Source of the DNA: Gaiellasilicea sp963707575
GTDB taxonomy: Bacteria > Actinomycetota > Thermoleophilia > Gaiellales > Gaiellaceae
NCBI GenBank assembly: GCA_963707575.1
Contig: OY970171.1
Coordinates: forward strand, 1,178,001-1,242,000
Length of the DNA stretch: 64,000 nt
Direction: 5' to 3'
Shown here in pieces: positions 1 to 7,293 of this stretch. The translations under genes and the position numbers were made by a program. The notes beneath the pieces were generated by a model. It had not been told where the DNA came from. It saw nothing but the letters and a program-made list of their open reading frames with translations, and did no database searches. The first letter of the stretch is position 1. Every line of letters starts with the position of its first letter.

Positions 1-51
1 GTGGAACCCACGAAGCTGCAGGCGGCCGCGCCCGCGGTCGTGGGAGCCTGA
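1..51 (+). CDS. C-terminal end of an upstream gene (partial)
   Basis: An open frame entering from the left edge reads VEPTKLQAAAPAVVGA and stops at TGA 49-51. It is followed at once by two hairpins, as expected for a gene end. Too little is present to identify a family, and chance openness in GC-rich DNA is possible. Confidence 0.3.
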   Translation: MEPTKLQAAAPAVVGA

Positions 52-89
52 CGCTCCCACAATCGGAGGGGCCGGCACAGCCGGCCCCT
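40..89 (+). terminator. two tandem hairpins, intrinsic-terminator-like
   Basis: The first stem is GTGGGAGC (40-47) against GCTCCCAC (53-60), with the upstream stop codon in its loop. The second is a perfect 10-bp stem, AGGGGCCGGC (67-76) and GCCGGCCCCT (80-89), with an ACA loop, followed by CCCTTTCT. A strong GC stem plus a short T-containing tail fits a terminator for the gene entering from the left. Confidence 0.6.
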
Positions 90-242
90 CCCTTTCTAGG
101 TTTTCCTGGCACGCCGCCCGCCCGGCCTACATCGCCAAGGCCCGGACAGCGCACGGCAAAGCCGTGGGAAAGCCCTCGCCAGGGTTCGCCACGCCGCCGC
201 AACGGGTACGGCACGTCTCATCAGCGAGCGAAGGAGCGGATC

Positions 243-656
243 ATGAACGCACAACAGTTGAGCGAGAGCGAGATCGAAACGCTCCGCAAGGGCGCGACCG
301 GCGCCGGGTTGCTCGTCGCCATCAGCGACAAGAGCTTCTTCGACACCTTCAAGGAAGCCGGCGCGATGGCGGAGCACCTCGCCGCGGCCAAGTCCGGATC
401 GAACAGCGAGATCGTTCGGCAGGTCGCGGAGGGCCGTAGTCGCCCGTTCGGGGTGAGGACGCCGCCGGACGAGCTCAGGGCGGGCACGCTCGAGGCGCTG
501 CGATCGGCGAAGGAGCTGCTGCAGACGAAGGCGCCGGACGAGCTCGACGCGTACCGGACATTCGTGCTCGAGCTAGTCCACTCCGTCGCGTCCGCGGCCG
601 GCGGAGGCGACGAGGCCGAGGCGGGGACGATCGCGGAGGTCGAAGCGGCGCTCTAA
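243..656 (+). CDS. conserved helical protein of unknown function (137 aa)
   Basis: The start ATG has a good Shine-Dalgarno sequence (GAAGGAGCGG, 3-4 nt before it). The predicted protein is acidic, rich in Ala and Glu, and almost wholly helical. An N-terminal segment contains GLLVAISDKSFFDTFKEA and a C-terminal helix EAGTIAEVEAAL. There is no signal peptide or transmembrane segment, so it is probably cytosolic. It stands alone between the terminator at 40-89 and the tRNA-Arg gene, hence outside the island. The fold is reminiscent of small helical-bundle stress proteins, but I recognise no family and assign no function. Confidence 0.65.
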   Translation: MNAQQLSESEIETLRKGATGAGLLVAISDKSFFDTFKEAGAMAEHLAAAKSGSNSEIVRQVAEGRSRPFGVRTPPDELRAGTLEALRSAKELLQTKAPDELDAYRTFVLELVHSVASAAGGGDEAEAGTIAEVEAAL

Positions 657-757
657 GGTCGCGGAGGCGATCCGCTACCGAGATAGACTGGCTCCTCGAG
701 TCGAGCCGGGCGAGAATCTCCGCGCGACTCCCGAAAGCCCTGCTCAGGGCACAATCC

Positions 758-829
758 GCCCCCGTAGCTCAGTGGATAGAGCAGCGGTTTCCTAAACCGC
801 GTGCACAAGTTCGATTCTTGTCGGGGGCA
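758..829 (+). tRNA. tRNA-Arg (anticodon CCT)
   Basis: A full cloverleaf can be drawn. Acceptor GCCCCCG (758-764) pairs with CGGGGGC (822-828). The D arm contains AGCTCAGTGGATAGAGC. The anticodon stem is GCGGT/ACCGC around loop TTCCTAA, giving anticodon CCT. The T stem is ACAAG/CTTGT around loop TTCGATT, and the discriminator base is A. The 3' CCA is not encoded. Its 3' half is the left copy of a 45-bp direct repeat whose other copy is at 55550-55594, so it is the likely integration target of the neighbouring island. Confidence 0.95.
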
Positions 830-833
830 TCCG
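789..833 (+). repeat. left copy of 45-bp direct repeat (attL candidate)
   Basis: Runs from TTCCTAAACCGCG in the anticodon loop to GGGGGCATCCG, 4 bases past the tRNA. Identical to 55550-55594. The base before differs (T here, C there), as does the base after (A here, T there), so the exact repeat is 45 bp. This copy belongs to the intact tRNA. Confidence 0.85.
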
Positions 834-1422
834 ACTGTTGAAGCCGTTGTTGCTGCAATTGAGGCGCTTTGCGTCTATCTCCGTCGCCGACTGTCTTCCG
901 CTCGAGACCGCTGTAACCCGCCCCACGGTGGCGCGCACTGGCGCGCAACTGGCGCGACCAGAGCCCGCAGAGCGGAATTGGCCGATACGGACCTGCATGG
1001 TGTGTTAGCGCGCAGCGGCACTCGGGCCCCTGGCGAGCACTTCATCGTCTTGAAGCGTCCGACCACTATGGCCACGATGAGGTCAGCGGACGAGCGCGGA
1101 CAACGCCGGGAACACGGCCGTGTCCGTAGGGTCGTGCGCCTAGCCCCAGCCGGAACGTAAGAGTGGCGAGGCAGCAAGATATCCTCGCGTGCCTCAGGCA
1201 TTTGCCCGTTCCGGTTCTGCCCCACGGCAGCGCGTCGGAGACTGCAACGCGGAGGATGTTCAGACTCGCCCCTGCCTGAAGCTCCCGATCCCCGTCGCGG
1301 TTCCCCTCGAGGAGCCGGTGCTCCGGTAGCCGCCCCACCATCGTGAAGATCCCGATCGAGACGGAGATACCGCGGAAGCCCGCACGGGCGCGCAACCTCG
1401 TCACGTCTCCGCACTCACCCCG
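834..1422. other. 589-bp stretch without a supportable gene
   Basis: All three frames on both strands are open in patches, but no frame combines a ribosome-binding site, a recognisable family and clean codon use. A 112-codon minus-strand frame (1066-1404) contains a protein-like run around NILRVAVSDALPWGRTGTG. It has no recognised relatives and could be a decayed gene. Two copies of ACTGGCGCG lie 11 bp apart (937 and 948). As the island edge next to the tRNA, this is where an integrase gene or arm sites would be expected. Confidence 0.5.
935..946 (+). repeat. 12-bp sequence shared by both island ends (left copy)
   Basis: GCACTGGCGCGC occurs here, 102 bp inside the left 45-bp repeat, and again at 55475-55486, 64 bp inside the right one, in the same orientation. 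A second ACTGGCGCG follows 11 bp later at 948-956. Arm-type binding sites of tyrosine recombinases have this sort of placement. The sequence is GC-rich and short, so coincidence is possible. Confidence 0.35.
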
Positions 1423-4044
1423 CTAACGACGCGGCTTGGACCTTCGGCACGTTCCCGGAGCGCGGCGACGGCGACGAAGAACCTTGCCAAGCTCGATAAG
1501 GGCCGTCGGCAGCGCAGCGAGGCCGAGCACGAGGCCGAGCTCGCGCGCTCCCAGGGAGACCGTGCCGAAAGCAGCCTGTACCGGCGGGAGGTAGACGAGC
1601 AGCGCCACCGCCGCCGCCGAAACGACGACGCTCGTCACAAGGGCCGAGTTCCGGGGGCCGCGCCAGGCGGGCGTCCGTGGGGAGCGAACAGAGAAGACGA
1701 ACAGGAGCTCGGCGAGCGCGATGGTGGCGAACGCCATCGTCTGCGCCGCGTCGGGGGCCAGCTCCCGGCCCGCCAGGTAGGCGGCGGTCGCCGCCAGCCC
1801 GATCGTCACGCCCGCCAGGGCGAGCGCGAGCTCGAGCTCACGCCCGAGCAGACGTCCCTGTGGCTGCGGCTTGCGCTGCATCGTTCCGCGCGAGGCCGGA
1901 TCGCGCGCAAGCGCGACCGCGGGGAGACCGTCGGTGACGAGGTTCACCGTCAGCACCTGCACGACCGTCATGGGGACGCCGAGACCGCCGAGAATGGCGA
2001 TCGCGAAGAGCACGATCTCGCCCAGGTTGGCAGAGAGCAGGAACGCGACGAACTTGCGTACGTTGTCGCCGATCCGGCGGCCTTCCTCGATCGCCGCGAC
2101 GATCGTCGCGAAGTCGTCGTCGGTCAGGACGATGTCGGCGGCCTCCCGCGCAGCTTCGGTTCCCGAGCCTCCCATCGCGATCCCCACGTCCGCGCGCCGG
2201 AGCGCGGGCGTGTCGTTGACGCCGTCGCCCGTGACGGCCACCACTTCGCCCCGCCGCTGGTACGCCTCGACGAGCCGCAGCTTGTCGGCCGGGGTCACCC
2301 GCGCGAAGACCTCGTGTCCGGCCGCGGCGTCCTCGAGTGCGGCGGCGTCCATGGACTCGAGCTGAGGGCCGGTGAGCGGCGAGCCGTCGCCGAGCCCGAT
2401 CTGACCTCCGATCGACGCCGCGGTCAACGGGTGGTCGCCGGTGAGCATCGAGACGGCGATGCCGGCCGAACGTGCGGTGCGCACCGCGTCGGCCGCGGCG
2501 GGGCGGAGGGGATCCTCGAGCGCCGCGAGCCCGAGCACGGCGAGCTCGGTGTCCACGTCGTCGTCCAGTGGCGCCGACTGCGGCAGTTCTCGCTCGGCAA
2601 CGGCGAGTACGCGCAACCCACGGCGTGCCCAGTCGTCTGCATGCGCCTCCAAGCGGGCGCGCTCGTCCTCGTCGAGCGTGGCACGAGCGAAGAGAGCTTC
2701 GTGTGCGCCCTTCACGACCACTCGGCGGGACGCGCCCTCGTCGTAGACGACGGTCAGACGTTTGCGCATCGGATCAAACGCAAGGTCGAGCACGAAGCAC
2801 CGCTCGGGGGCGGACCTCGGGTCCCCGAGATCCCGCGCGCGGGCCGCGAGCAGGAACGCGCCGTCCACGTGATCGCCCGCGATGCGGACTTCATCGTCCT
2901 CGTCGATGAGCTCCGCGGTCGAAGCAAGGACTCCCGCGGCGAGGACGTCCTCATTGCTCGCACCGGCCGCCGGCTCGATCGCAACCACACGGAGCTGGTT
3001 GACCGTCAACGTTCCGGTCTTGTCCGTGGCGATCACGCTTGCAGAGCCGAGCGTCTCAACAGCGGCGAGGCGCCGTACGATCGCTCCTCGGGCGGCCATC
3101 GTGCGTGCGCCCTGCGCCAGCGCGATCGTCACCGTGGCTGCGAGTCCCTCCGGCACGGCGGCGACGGCGACTGACACTCCGACGAGGAACGCCTCGTGGA
3201 GCGACGCGCCGCGCAGCAGCATCCCGGCGGAGAGGAGGATCATCACCGCGAGTCCGAGCCCGATCATCGCGCGCGAGAGGGCGCCGAGGCGGCGCTGGAG
3301 TGGCGTGGGGGGAGGCTTCGCCGTGGAGGCGAGACGCGCGATGCGGCCCAGCTCAGTCTCGTCACCGGTGGCGGTCACGAGAGCGCTGCCGCGGCCATAG
3401 GTGACTCCCGTGCCGGCGTAGAGCATCGAGGAGCGCTCCGCGAGTGTCGTCGCGGGGAGAACGGTCCGCGGCGACTTCTCCACCGCCGCCGACTCGCCGG
3501 TGAGAGCCGACTCGTCCACATCGAGACGTTCGCCCGCGACGACACGGGCATCGGCGGGCACCCGGTCTCCCTCCCGAACGACGATCAGATCGCCGCGCAC
3601 GAGATCGGCGGCAGCGATCGTGCGCTCGCGACCGCCACGGACGACGGCCGCCGGCAGCACGACCGTCCGCCGCAATGCGAGCAGCGCCCGCTCGGCTCCC
3701 GCCTCCTGCACGAAGCCGAGGACGGCGTTGAGCACGACGATCGCAGCGATGACGCCCGCCTCGAAGCGCTCCCCGATCGCCGCCGAGACAGCGGCCGCGG
3801 CCAACAGGAGGACGGTGAGCGGATCCGCGAGCTGCCTGATCGCGATCCGGAGATAGCTCGGCCGTTCGGCGCGGCCCAGCACGTTCCGGCCGAAGCTGTC
3901 GAGCCGGCTTGCGGCCTCGGCCTCCGACAGTCCATGGCGCTGGTCGCTCTCAAGCGCGAGCGCGACGTCCTCGGGCGCGTCGGCGTACGCGGCGTCGTTC
4001 ACCGGCGACGTCGCTCTGACGGTCGGCGGAAGCGTGGCCCGCAT
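1423..4044 (-). CDS. P-type (P2A-like) cation-transporting ATPase
   Basis: An 873-aa membrane ATPase of the Ca2+/Mg2+ and CtpF/PacL type. Seen: the N-terminal cation-ATPase domain (residues ~15-85), actuator motif TGES (182-185), M4 motif AVPEGLA, phosphorylation motif DKTGTLT with Asp341, KGAHEA in the nucleotide domain, hinge motif TGDGVNDTPAL (~605-615), and an M6 segment NLVTDGLPAVAL. The PEGL motif and absence of N-terminal metal-binding Cys domains favour P2 over heavy-metal P1B pumps. The transported ion cannot be fixed from sequence. The ATG overlaps the stop of the upstream 43-aa peptide gene (TGATG), so translation is probably coupled. It is the last gene of a minus-strand operon begun by a tandem USP. 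CtpF, a relative, is in the M. tuberculosis DosR regulon. Confidence 0.93.
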   Translation of the reverse strand: MRATLPPTVRATSPVNDAAYADAPEDVALALESDQRHGLSEAEAASRLDSFGRNVLGRAERPSYLRIAIRQLADPLTVLLLAAAAVSAAIGERFEAGVIAAIVVLNAVLGFVQEAGAERALLALRRTVVLPAAVVRGGRERTIAAADLVRGDLIVVREGDRVPADARVVAGERLDVDESALTGESAAVEKSPRTVLPATTLAERSSMLYAGTGVTYGRGSALVTATGDETELGRIARLASTAKPPPTPLQRRLGALSRAMIGLGLAVMILLSAGMLLRGASLHEAFLVGVSVAVAAVPEGLAATVTIALAQGARTMAARGAIVRRLAAVETLGSASVIATDKTGTLTVNQLRVVAIEPAAGASNEDVLAAGVLASTAELIDEDDEVRIAGDHVDGAFLLAARARDLGDPRSAPERCFVLDLAFDPMRKRLTVVYDEGASRRVVVKGAHEALFARATLDEDERARLEAHADDWARRGLRVLAVAERELPQSAPLDDDVDTELAVLGLAALEDPLRPAAADAVRTARSAGIAVSMLTGDHPLTAASIGGQIGLGDGSPLTGPQLESMDAAALEDAAAGHEVFARVTPADKLRLVEAYQRRGEVVAVTGDGVNDTPALRRADVGIAMGGSGTEAAREAADIVLTDDDFATIVAAIEEGRRIGDNVRKFVAFLLSANLGEIVLFAIAILGGLGVPMTVVQVLTVNLVTDGLPAVALARDPASRGTMQRKPQPQGRLLGRELELALALAGVTIGLAATAAYLAGRELAPDAAQTMAFATIALAELLFVFSVRSPRTPAWRGPRNSALVTSVVVSAAAVALLVYLPPVQAAFGTVSLGARELGLVLGLAALPTALIELGKVLRRRRRAPGTCRRSKPRR

Positions 4045-4175
4045 CAGCGCCGCCTACGGAAGAACTTACGTCTTCGCTGCCAGACGAGCTGGTTCTTCGT
4101 CAACCCTGCGAAGATCATCACCAGAGCGACGCTCGCGAGGGCGAGCATTGTGTTCAGGGGCTCGAGTGCAGACAC
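4044..4175 (-). CDS. 43-aa single-helix membrane peptide
   Basis: A short gene starting at GTG with an exceptionally complete Shine-Dalgarno sequence (AAGGAGGTGATT, complementary to most of the 16S tail) about 10 nt upstream. The peptide starts MSALEPLN, continues as one hydrophobic helix (about residues 9-25, LALASVALVMIFAGL), and ends in a basic tail QRRRKFFRRRR predicted to lie in the cytosol. Its TGA overlaps the ATG of the P-type ATPase, and its 5' end overlaps the end of the sigma-like gene by 22 bp. The tight coupling suggests a small regulatory or accessory subunit of the pump, comparable in concept to SERCA or KdpF micropeptides. That role is inference. Confidence 0.75.
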   Translation of the reverse strand: MSALEPLNTMLALASVALVMIFAGLTKNQLVWQRRRKFFRRRR

Positions 4176-4546
4176 TGTTTAATCACCTCCTTTCTGGGGC
4201 GGGCGGTTCGTCCAAGCTGCGATGTCGTAGAAGTGCGTCGCCTGGCCGCCGTCGCGGTTTCGTGGATGGCGAACTTCGCCGCCCAGACCTCGAAACGGCT
4301 CTGCCCGTGATAGTCGCCGAGCCGCTGCAGCAGCGCGGCGCCGGCGCGGTCGCTCGCGTCGCGCACGAGCTCGGCGGCCTGAGCGCAGGAGAGATCGAGA
4401 ACCTGTGGGTGCCGCCGGTCGAGCTCGAACCAGGCGACGGCAGTCAGCAGGGCGCGCAGGTGCGAGAGCGCGGCCTCGGAGCCGGACCCACCGCTACGGA
4501 GATCCTGGACTCGTAGTTCCAGTTCGTCCACGCCCGTTCCGGCCAC
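4154..4546 (-). CDS. sigma-70 region-2-like protein lacking region 4
   Basis: 130 aa, GTG start directly abutting the stop of the tandem USP gene. Residues ~28-98 align by eye with the N-terminal half of the ECF sigma factor at 16871-17566. Both have WFEL/RFEV-ARRHP, an R/D-rich helix, LLxRLxDYHGxSRFxxWxxKFAIxE and AxxxRR. The protein ends ~25 residues later and has no region 4 helix-turn-helix. Family knowledge: region 2 binds the beta' coiled coil and the -10 element. A protein with region 2 alone could not recognise a -35 and might act as a decoy or partner. It could also be a truncated sigma gene, but its position in a tight operon argues for function. Confidence 0.6.
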   Translation of the reverse strand: MAGTGVDELELRVQDLRSGGSGSEAALSHLRALLTAVAWFELDRRHPQVLDLSCAQAAELVRDASDRAGAALLQRLGDYHGQSRFEVWAAKFAIHETATAARRRTSTTSQLGRTARPRKEVIKQCLHSSP

Positions 4547-5398
4547 CTAGCTCGCCTGCCCTAGCACCTCGTCGTCGCTCTGCCAGGCCGGCTCTCTGAC
4601 GATCAGCACGGAGGAATGGGCCTGATGGGCGACCCGCTCGGAGACCGAACCGAGCGCCCTCAGCCCGTGGAGGCCGCGGCTGCCGACGACGAGCAGATCG
4701 GCGTCCGCCGCCGCAGCGAGGAGCGCACCGACCGGTTCATCGGGCGACTCCTCGCGCCGGCTGTCGACGATCAGGTCGACCAGCCGTCGCTCGACGGGCT
4801 TCCCGCCATGGGCGACGACCGGCCACAGCTCGGCGTCGAAACGCTCAGCCAGCCGGCGCGCCTCGGCGTACGCGGCGACCGACTCAGGAGACCCGTCGAC
4901 CCCGACGACGATCCTGCTCGGGAACCCGACGCCCTCGCTCTTCCGTGCGACAAGTACCGAGCATGGCGCCTTGTGGATGATCTCGGTCGTCGTCGAGCCA
5001 AGCAGGAAACCGGCCAATCGCCCGAAGCCATATGAGCCGACGACGAGCAACGTGTGCTGTCCGCGCTCGACCTCGGAGATGAGCGCATCGGCGGGCCGGC
5101 CGCGCACGATCTTGCCCGTCGGCGAAGCCGCCGCGGCTTCCTCGCGGACACGTCCGAGCGCGCCCATGGCCGCGTCGCGCTGAAGGTCTTCGTCGAAGTA
5201 GTGCGGGACGCTAGTACCGAGCCCGCCCACGATCGTTGGGGCCACGTCGTAGGCAGCGAGCAGGGTCAGCTCGCCGTCGACGAGCGTCGCTGCTTGCCGT
5301 GCGGCCTCGCGGCTCTCATCGGAACCGTCGACGCCGACGAGGACACGGCTGAACGCAGAGTGCCGCTGGGAGCTCGTCGTCTCAGTGACCGTGTTCAC
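4547..5398 (-). CDS. tandem-domain universal stress protein
   Basis: Two UspA domains in one chain (283 aa from this start). The first begins SRVLVGVDGSDESREAA and ends GSTTTEIIHKAPCSVLVAR. The second begins RIVVGVDGSPESVAAY and ends GSVSERVAHQAHSSVLIVR. Both retain the VGSxGxGxLxGxxLGS-type nucleotide-binding loop, so ATP binding is likely. I chose GTG 5398 (GGAGG 8 nt upstream) over the longer ATG 5458 because that ATG lies inside a promoter element conserved at two other loci. First gene of an operon with the sigma-like protein, the 43-aa peptide and the P-type ATPase. Role inferred: energy or redox stress adaptation. Confidence 0.9.
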   Translation of the reverse strand: MNTVTETTSSQRHSAFSRVLVGVDGSDESREAARQAATLVDGELTLLAAYDVAPTIVGGLGTSVPHYFDEDLQRDAAMGALGRVREEAAAASPTGKIVRGRPADALISEVERGQHTLLVVGSYGFGRLAGFLLGSTTTEIIHKAPCSVLVARKSEGVGFPSRIVVGVDGSPESVAAYAEARRLAERFDAELWPVVAHGGKPVERRLVDLIVDSRREESPDEPVGALLAAAADADLLVVGSRGLHGLRALGSVSERVAHQAHSSVLIVREPAWQSDDEVLGQAS

Positions 5399-5454
5399 CA
5401 GAGCCTCCGTTCTGTCGGGGTCGTCTACAGACTCTCTGCTCGGGGTCTGCGCGC

Positions 5455-5497
5455 CCATCCGTGCTCCGCCCCATTTCGAAGGAGGTGCCGCCCCATC
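5455..5497 (-). promoter_or_regulatory. shared upstream element, site 1 (extended form)
   Basis: On the minus strand GATGGGG begins at 5497, AATGG 22 bp later, and GATG 16 bp after that. The last 23 bp (5477-5455) match the six-site motif GAAATGGGG-N6-CCC-N-AT-GG at the first half and at the AT-GG end. It ends 56 bp before the GTG start of the tandem USP gene. The same three boxes at the same spacing occur at 21392-21434 and 32221-32263. Confidence 0.55.
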
Positions 5498-5800
5498 TCA
5501 GTTGCGCCGGGAGGCGGGCGCAGAGCGGAGGGCGTGTGTCTCGCAGACCATCCCGCGGTACCTCTGAGCCAGAGTGAGGATGATCGCGGCGGACATCATG
5601 CTGCTGACTTGAAGCAGGATGAACACGAGGTCGCGGCGATGAAGGGCGAGCGCACCGATGAGGAGGCTGCTCAGGAGCCACATCCCCCAGGCGCGGCGGC
5701 TGACGCCGGCAGAGCAACGCTCCTTCGCGAGGTGAACCGCCTGCGGGAGATAGGCCAGTACGGAGACGGCGATTCCGGTGATGCCGAGGAGCTCAAACAC
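5498..5800 (-). CDS. PQ-loop (SemiSWEET-like) small membrane protein
   Basis: 100 aa with three predicted membrane helices. The first carries the PQ motif in AYLPQAVHLAKE. The other helices follow in GMWLLSSLLIGALALH and FILLQVSSMMSAAIIL. This is the size and layout of bacterial SemiSWEET-type half-transporters, which work as dimers, but the substrate is unknown. GTG start. The gene overlaps the end of the preceding membrane USP-like gene by 8 bp and is the last gene of the eight-gene GAPDH operon. An ordinary three-helix membrane protein of unknown role is the alternative. Confidence 0.72.
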   Translation of the reverse strand: MFELLGITGIAVSVLAYLPQAVHLAKERCSAGVSRRAWGMWLLSSLLIGALALHRRDLVFILLQVSSMMSAAIILTLAQRYRGMVCETHALRSAPASRRN

Positions 5801-6494
5801 GCTCAGCGCCCTGTGGCTCCGCGGTGGGTCTCGCCTTCGGTGTGGAAGGCACGACGACCTGCATGACGGGAACGCCGGTGAGCGACCGTGCCTTCGTGAG
5901 GAGGTCGCGCTCCAGCCAGTACGACTCTTCCTCGGGCGGCGTCACCAGCAGCACCCGGGTGGCTGCGAAGGAGGCGAGCGCATCGGTCATCGACTCGAGT
6001 GGCTTGTCGCTGCCGACCGAACCGCTCGTGGAGACGCCACGTTGTTGCACCAGCCCGACTGAGATCCGCATGCTCTGGTCCGCCTCGCGTTGTTCGATCG
6101 ACTCGTCGTCGGCCACGAAGTGGAGATGGGAGACGCGAATGGGAACGACGACGTGAACAGCGGCGGCACCGTCGAGGCGCGCGACGATCTCGTCGCAGAG
6201 GGCGATCTCGCTGCAGTGCGAGTCGGCGATCACGAGCAGCCTCTGCTCTCGGTCGCCGGCGACGGCGGGTGGGCGTGCGCTGACGCGTGTGCGCTCGAAC
6301 GCGAGCGGCGCGACGGCGGCCAGGCAGAGCAGGCCAGTCGACGCGATCGCGAACCCCAACCAACCCAGCGCCGGTGGCCGGATGGCGAACGCGACGACGA
6401 GGGCGCAACCGGCGAGAGCTGCTGCGACCGATCCGAGGATCGCCACGAGCGTCGAGCGGCCGACCAAGCGCGCGCGCCGCTCTCCCGACGTCAC
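5793..6494 (-). CDS. membrane-anchored USP-like protein
   Basis: 233 aa. The GTG start at 6494 overlaps the TGA of the Dps-like gene (GTGA), which is why the longer frame upstream is rejected. Two N-terminal membrane helices (TLVAILGSVAAALAGCALVV and GFAIASTGLLCLAAVAPL) are followed by a cytosolic alpha/beta domain. That domain starts RLLVIADSHCSEIALCDEIVARL and ends LTGVPVMQVVV. The domain resembles the USP/HUP fold with LLVTPPEEESYW in place of the glycine-rich ATP loop, so nucleotide binding is doubtful. A membrane-tethered stress sensor or adaptor is a guess. Confidence 0.6.
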   Translation of the reverse strand: MTSGERRARLVGRSTLVAILGSVAAALAGCALVVAFAIRPPALGWLGFAIASTGLLCLAAVAPLAFERTRVSARPPAVAGDREQRLLVIADSHCSEIALCDEIVARLDGAAAVHVVVPIRVSHLHFVADDESIEQREADQSMRISVGLVQQRGVSTSGSVGSDKPLESMTDALASFAATRVLLVTPPEEESYWLERDLLTKARSLTGVPVMQVVVPSTPKARPTAEPQGAERV

Positions 6495-6916
6495 GGCGAG
6501 CGGTCCAGGCTCGAGCAGACGGTGTCGAGCAGCTGCCAGGTATCGGGGTCGGTTGTCTGCGAGCGCCGATATCGAGCCCGTCCGGCCACGCTGTGAAGAC
6601 GGTCGGTGACGAGTCGTCGCGCCTCGTCGGGGCGAAGCCATCCGGCGGGAACCCAGTTCAGTGGAATGTCCTCGGCGAGCGCTCGCACCCGTCCGTCCGG
6701 CGCAACTCGGAGCGTCACCAGGTGCTTGGCCACCAGGTCGGCCAGGGCACGCCATCGCGCTGCCGCATCGGTCAGCCAGTCCGCGAGCTCCGTCGTCTCG
6801 TCGTTGGTAAGCACCCAGCGCACGTGGTCGCCGACGACGGCGAGGCAGAGGAGGTCGCGTAGCTCGCCTTGTAGCTCGCCGACGGCGAGGCTTCGATCGA
6901 TTTGCTCGGATGTCAT
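6491..6916 (-). CDS. Dps/ferritin-like protein, degenerate ferroxidase site
   Basis: 141 aa with the Dps bundle pattern: LQGELRDLLCLAVVGDHVRWVL (first helix with the HxxW region), WRALADLVAKHLVTLRVAPDGRV, then a C-terminal helix ending DTWQLLDTVCSSLD. Classical Dps has AKQAHWNV and D-x3-E ferroxidase ligands. Here one His and the Asp remain, but the Glu position is Lys/His. It may therefore store or bind iron poorly, or protect DNA structurally. ATG start. It is coupled to DUF488 upstream (ATGA overlap) and to the membrane USP-like gene downstream. Its context with USPs and GAPDH fits stationary-phase or oxidative stress. Confidence 0.68.
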   Translation of the reverse strand: MTSEQIDRSLAVGELQGELRDLLCLAVVGDHVRWVLTNDETTELADWLTDAAARWRALADLVAKHLVTLRVAPDGRVRALAEDIPLNWVPAGWLRPDEARRLVTDRLHSVAGRARYRRSQTTDPDTWQLLDTVCSSLDRSP

Positions 6917-7293
6917 GAGGCCCCCTTCTCGGTGCGGCTCGGCCGGATCCCGCTGCGCAGGATCTCCGCGAGCACCACGGCGTCGTTGTGCTTGGTGTCG
7001 CCGGCGGCGTAGACGAGCGTCAGGGTCCCCTGCCGCGCGCGCCGGCGCAGCTCACGCAGCTTTGGCTTCTGCTCAGCCAGCTCCCTGGAGTAGCGACGGC
7101 GGAACTCCGCGAAGCGTTCCGGGTCGTGGCCGAACCACTGGCGCAACTCGGCGCTCGGTGCGAGCTCGCGCGCCCACTCGTCCAGGCGCGCCTGCTCGCG
7201 CGAGACGCCGCGCGGCCAGAGCCGGTCGATCAGAACACGGCTGCCGTCAGCAGCGGCCGCAGGCTCGTAAGCGCGCTTGAGCCTCACGTCCAT
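6913..7293 (-). CDS. DUF488 family protein (YeaO-like)
   Basis: 126 aa matching the short form of DUF488. Conserved blocks are VLIDRLWPRGVSREQARLDEWARELAPS, WFGHDPERFAEFRRRYSREL and GTLTLVYAAGDTKHNDAVVLAEIL. The family is widespread and cytosolic, and its biochemical role is not established. The ATG follows the stop of the upstream USP with no gap (TAGATG), and its own stop overlaps the Dps-like start. So it is an integral member of the stress operon. Confidence 0.88.
   Translation of the reverse strand: MDVRLKRAYEPAAAADGSRVLIDRLWPRGVSREQARLDEWARELAPSAELRQWFGHDPERFAEFRRRYSRELAEQKPKLRELRRRARQGTLTLVYAAGDTKHNDAVVLAEILRSGIRPSRTEKGAS

Noticed and set aside
737..750. GCCCTG/CAGGGC hairpin just before the tRNA
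   Set aside because: The stem is 6 bp with a 2-base loop and no tail; too weak and too close to the tRNA 5' end to be called a terminator.
1066..1404. 112-codon minus-strand frame with a protein-like stretch
   Set aside because: No ribosome-binding site, no recognisable family and no operon partner; kept only as a comment on the gene-free stretch.
5399..5458. Longer N-terminus for the tandem USP starting at ATG 5458
   Set aside because: The ATG is part of the 43-bp upstream element conserved at two other loci, and GTG 5398 has a better-spaced GGAGG.
6495..6755. 87-residue N-terminal extension of the membrane USP-like gene
   Set aside because: It would overlap most of the Dps-like gene, is arginine-rich in a shadow-frame manner, and a GTG overlapping the Dps stop gives a conventional coupled start.
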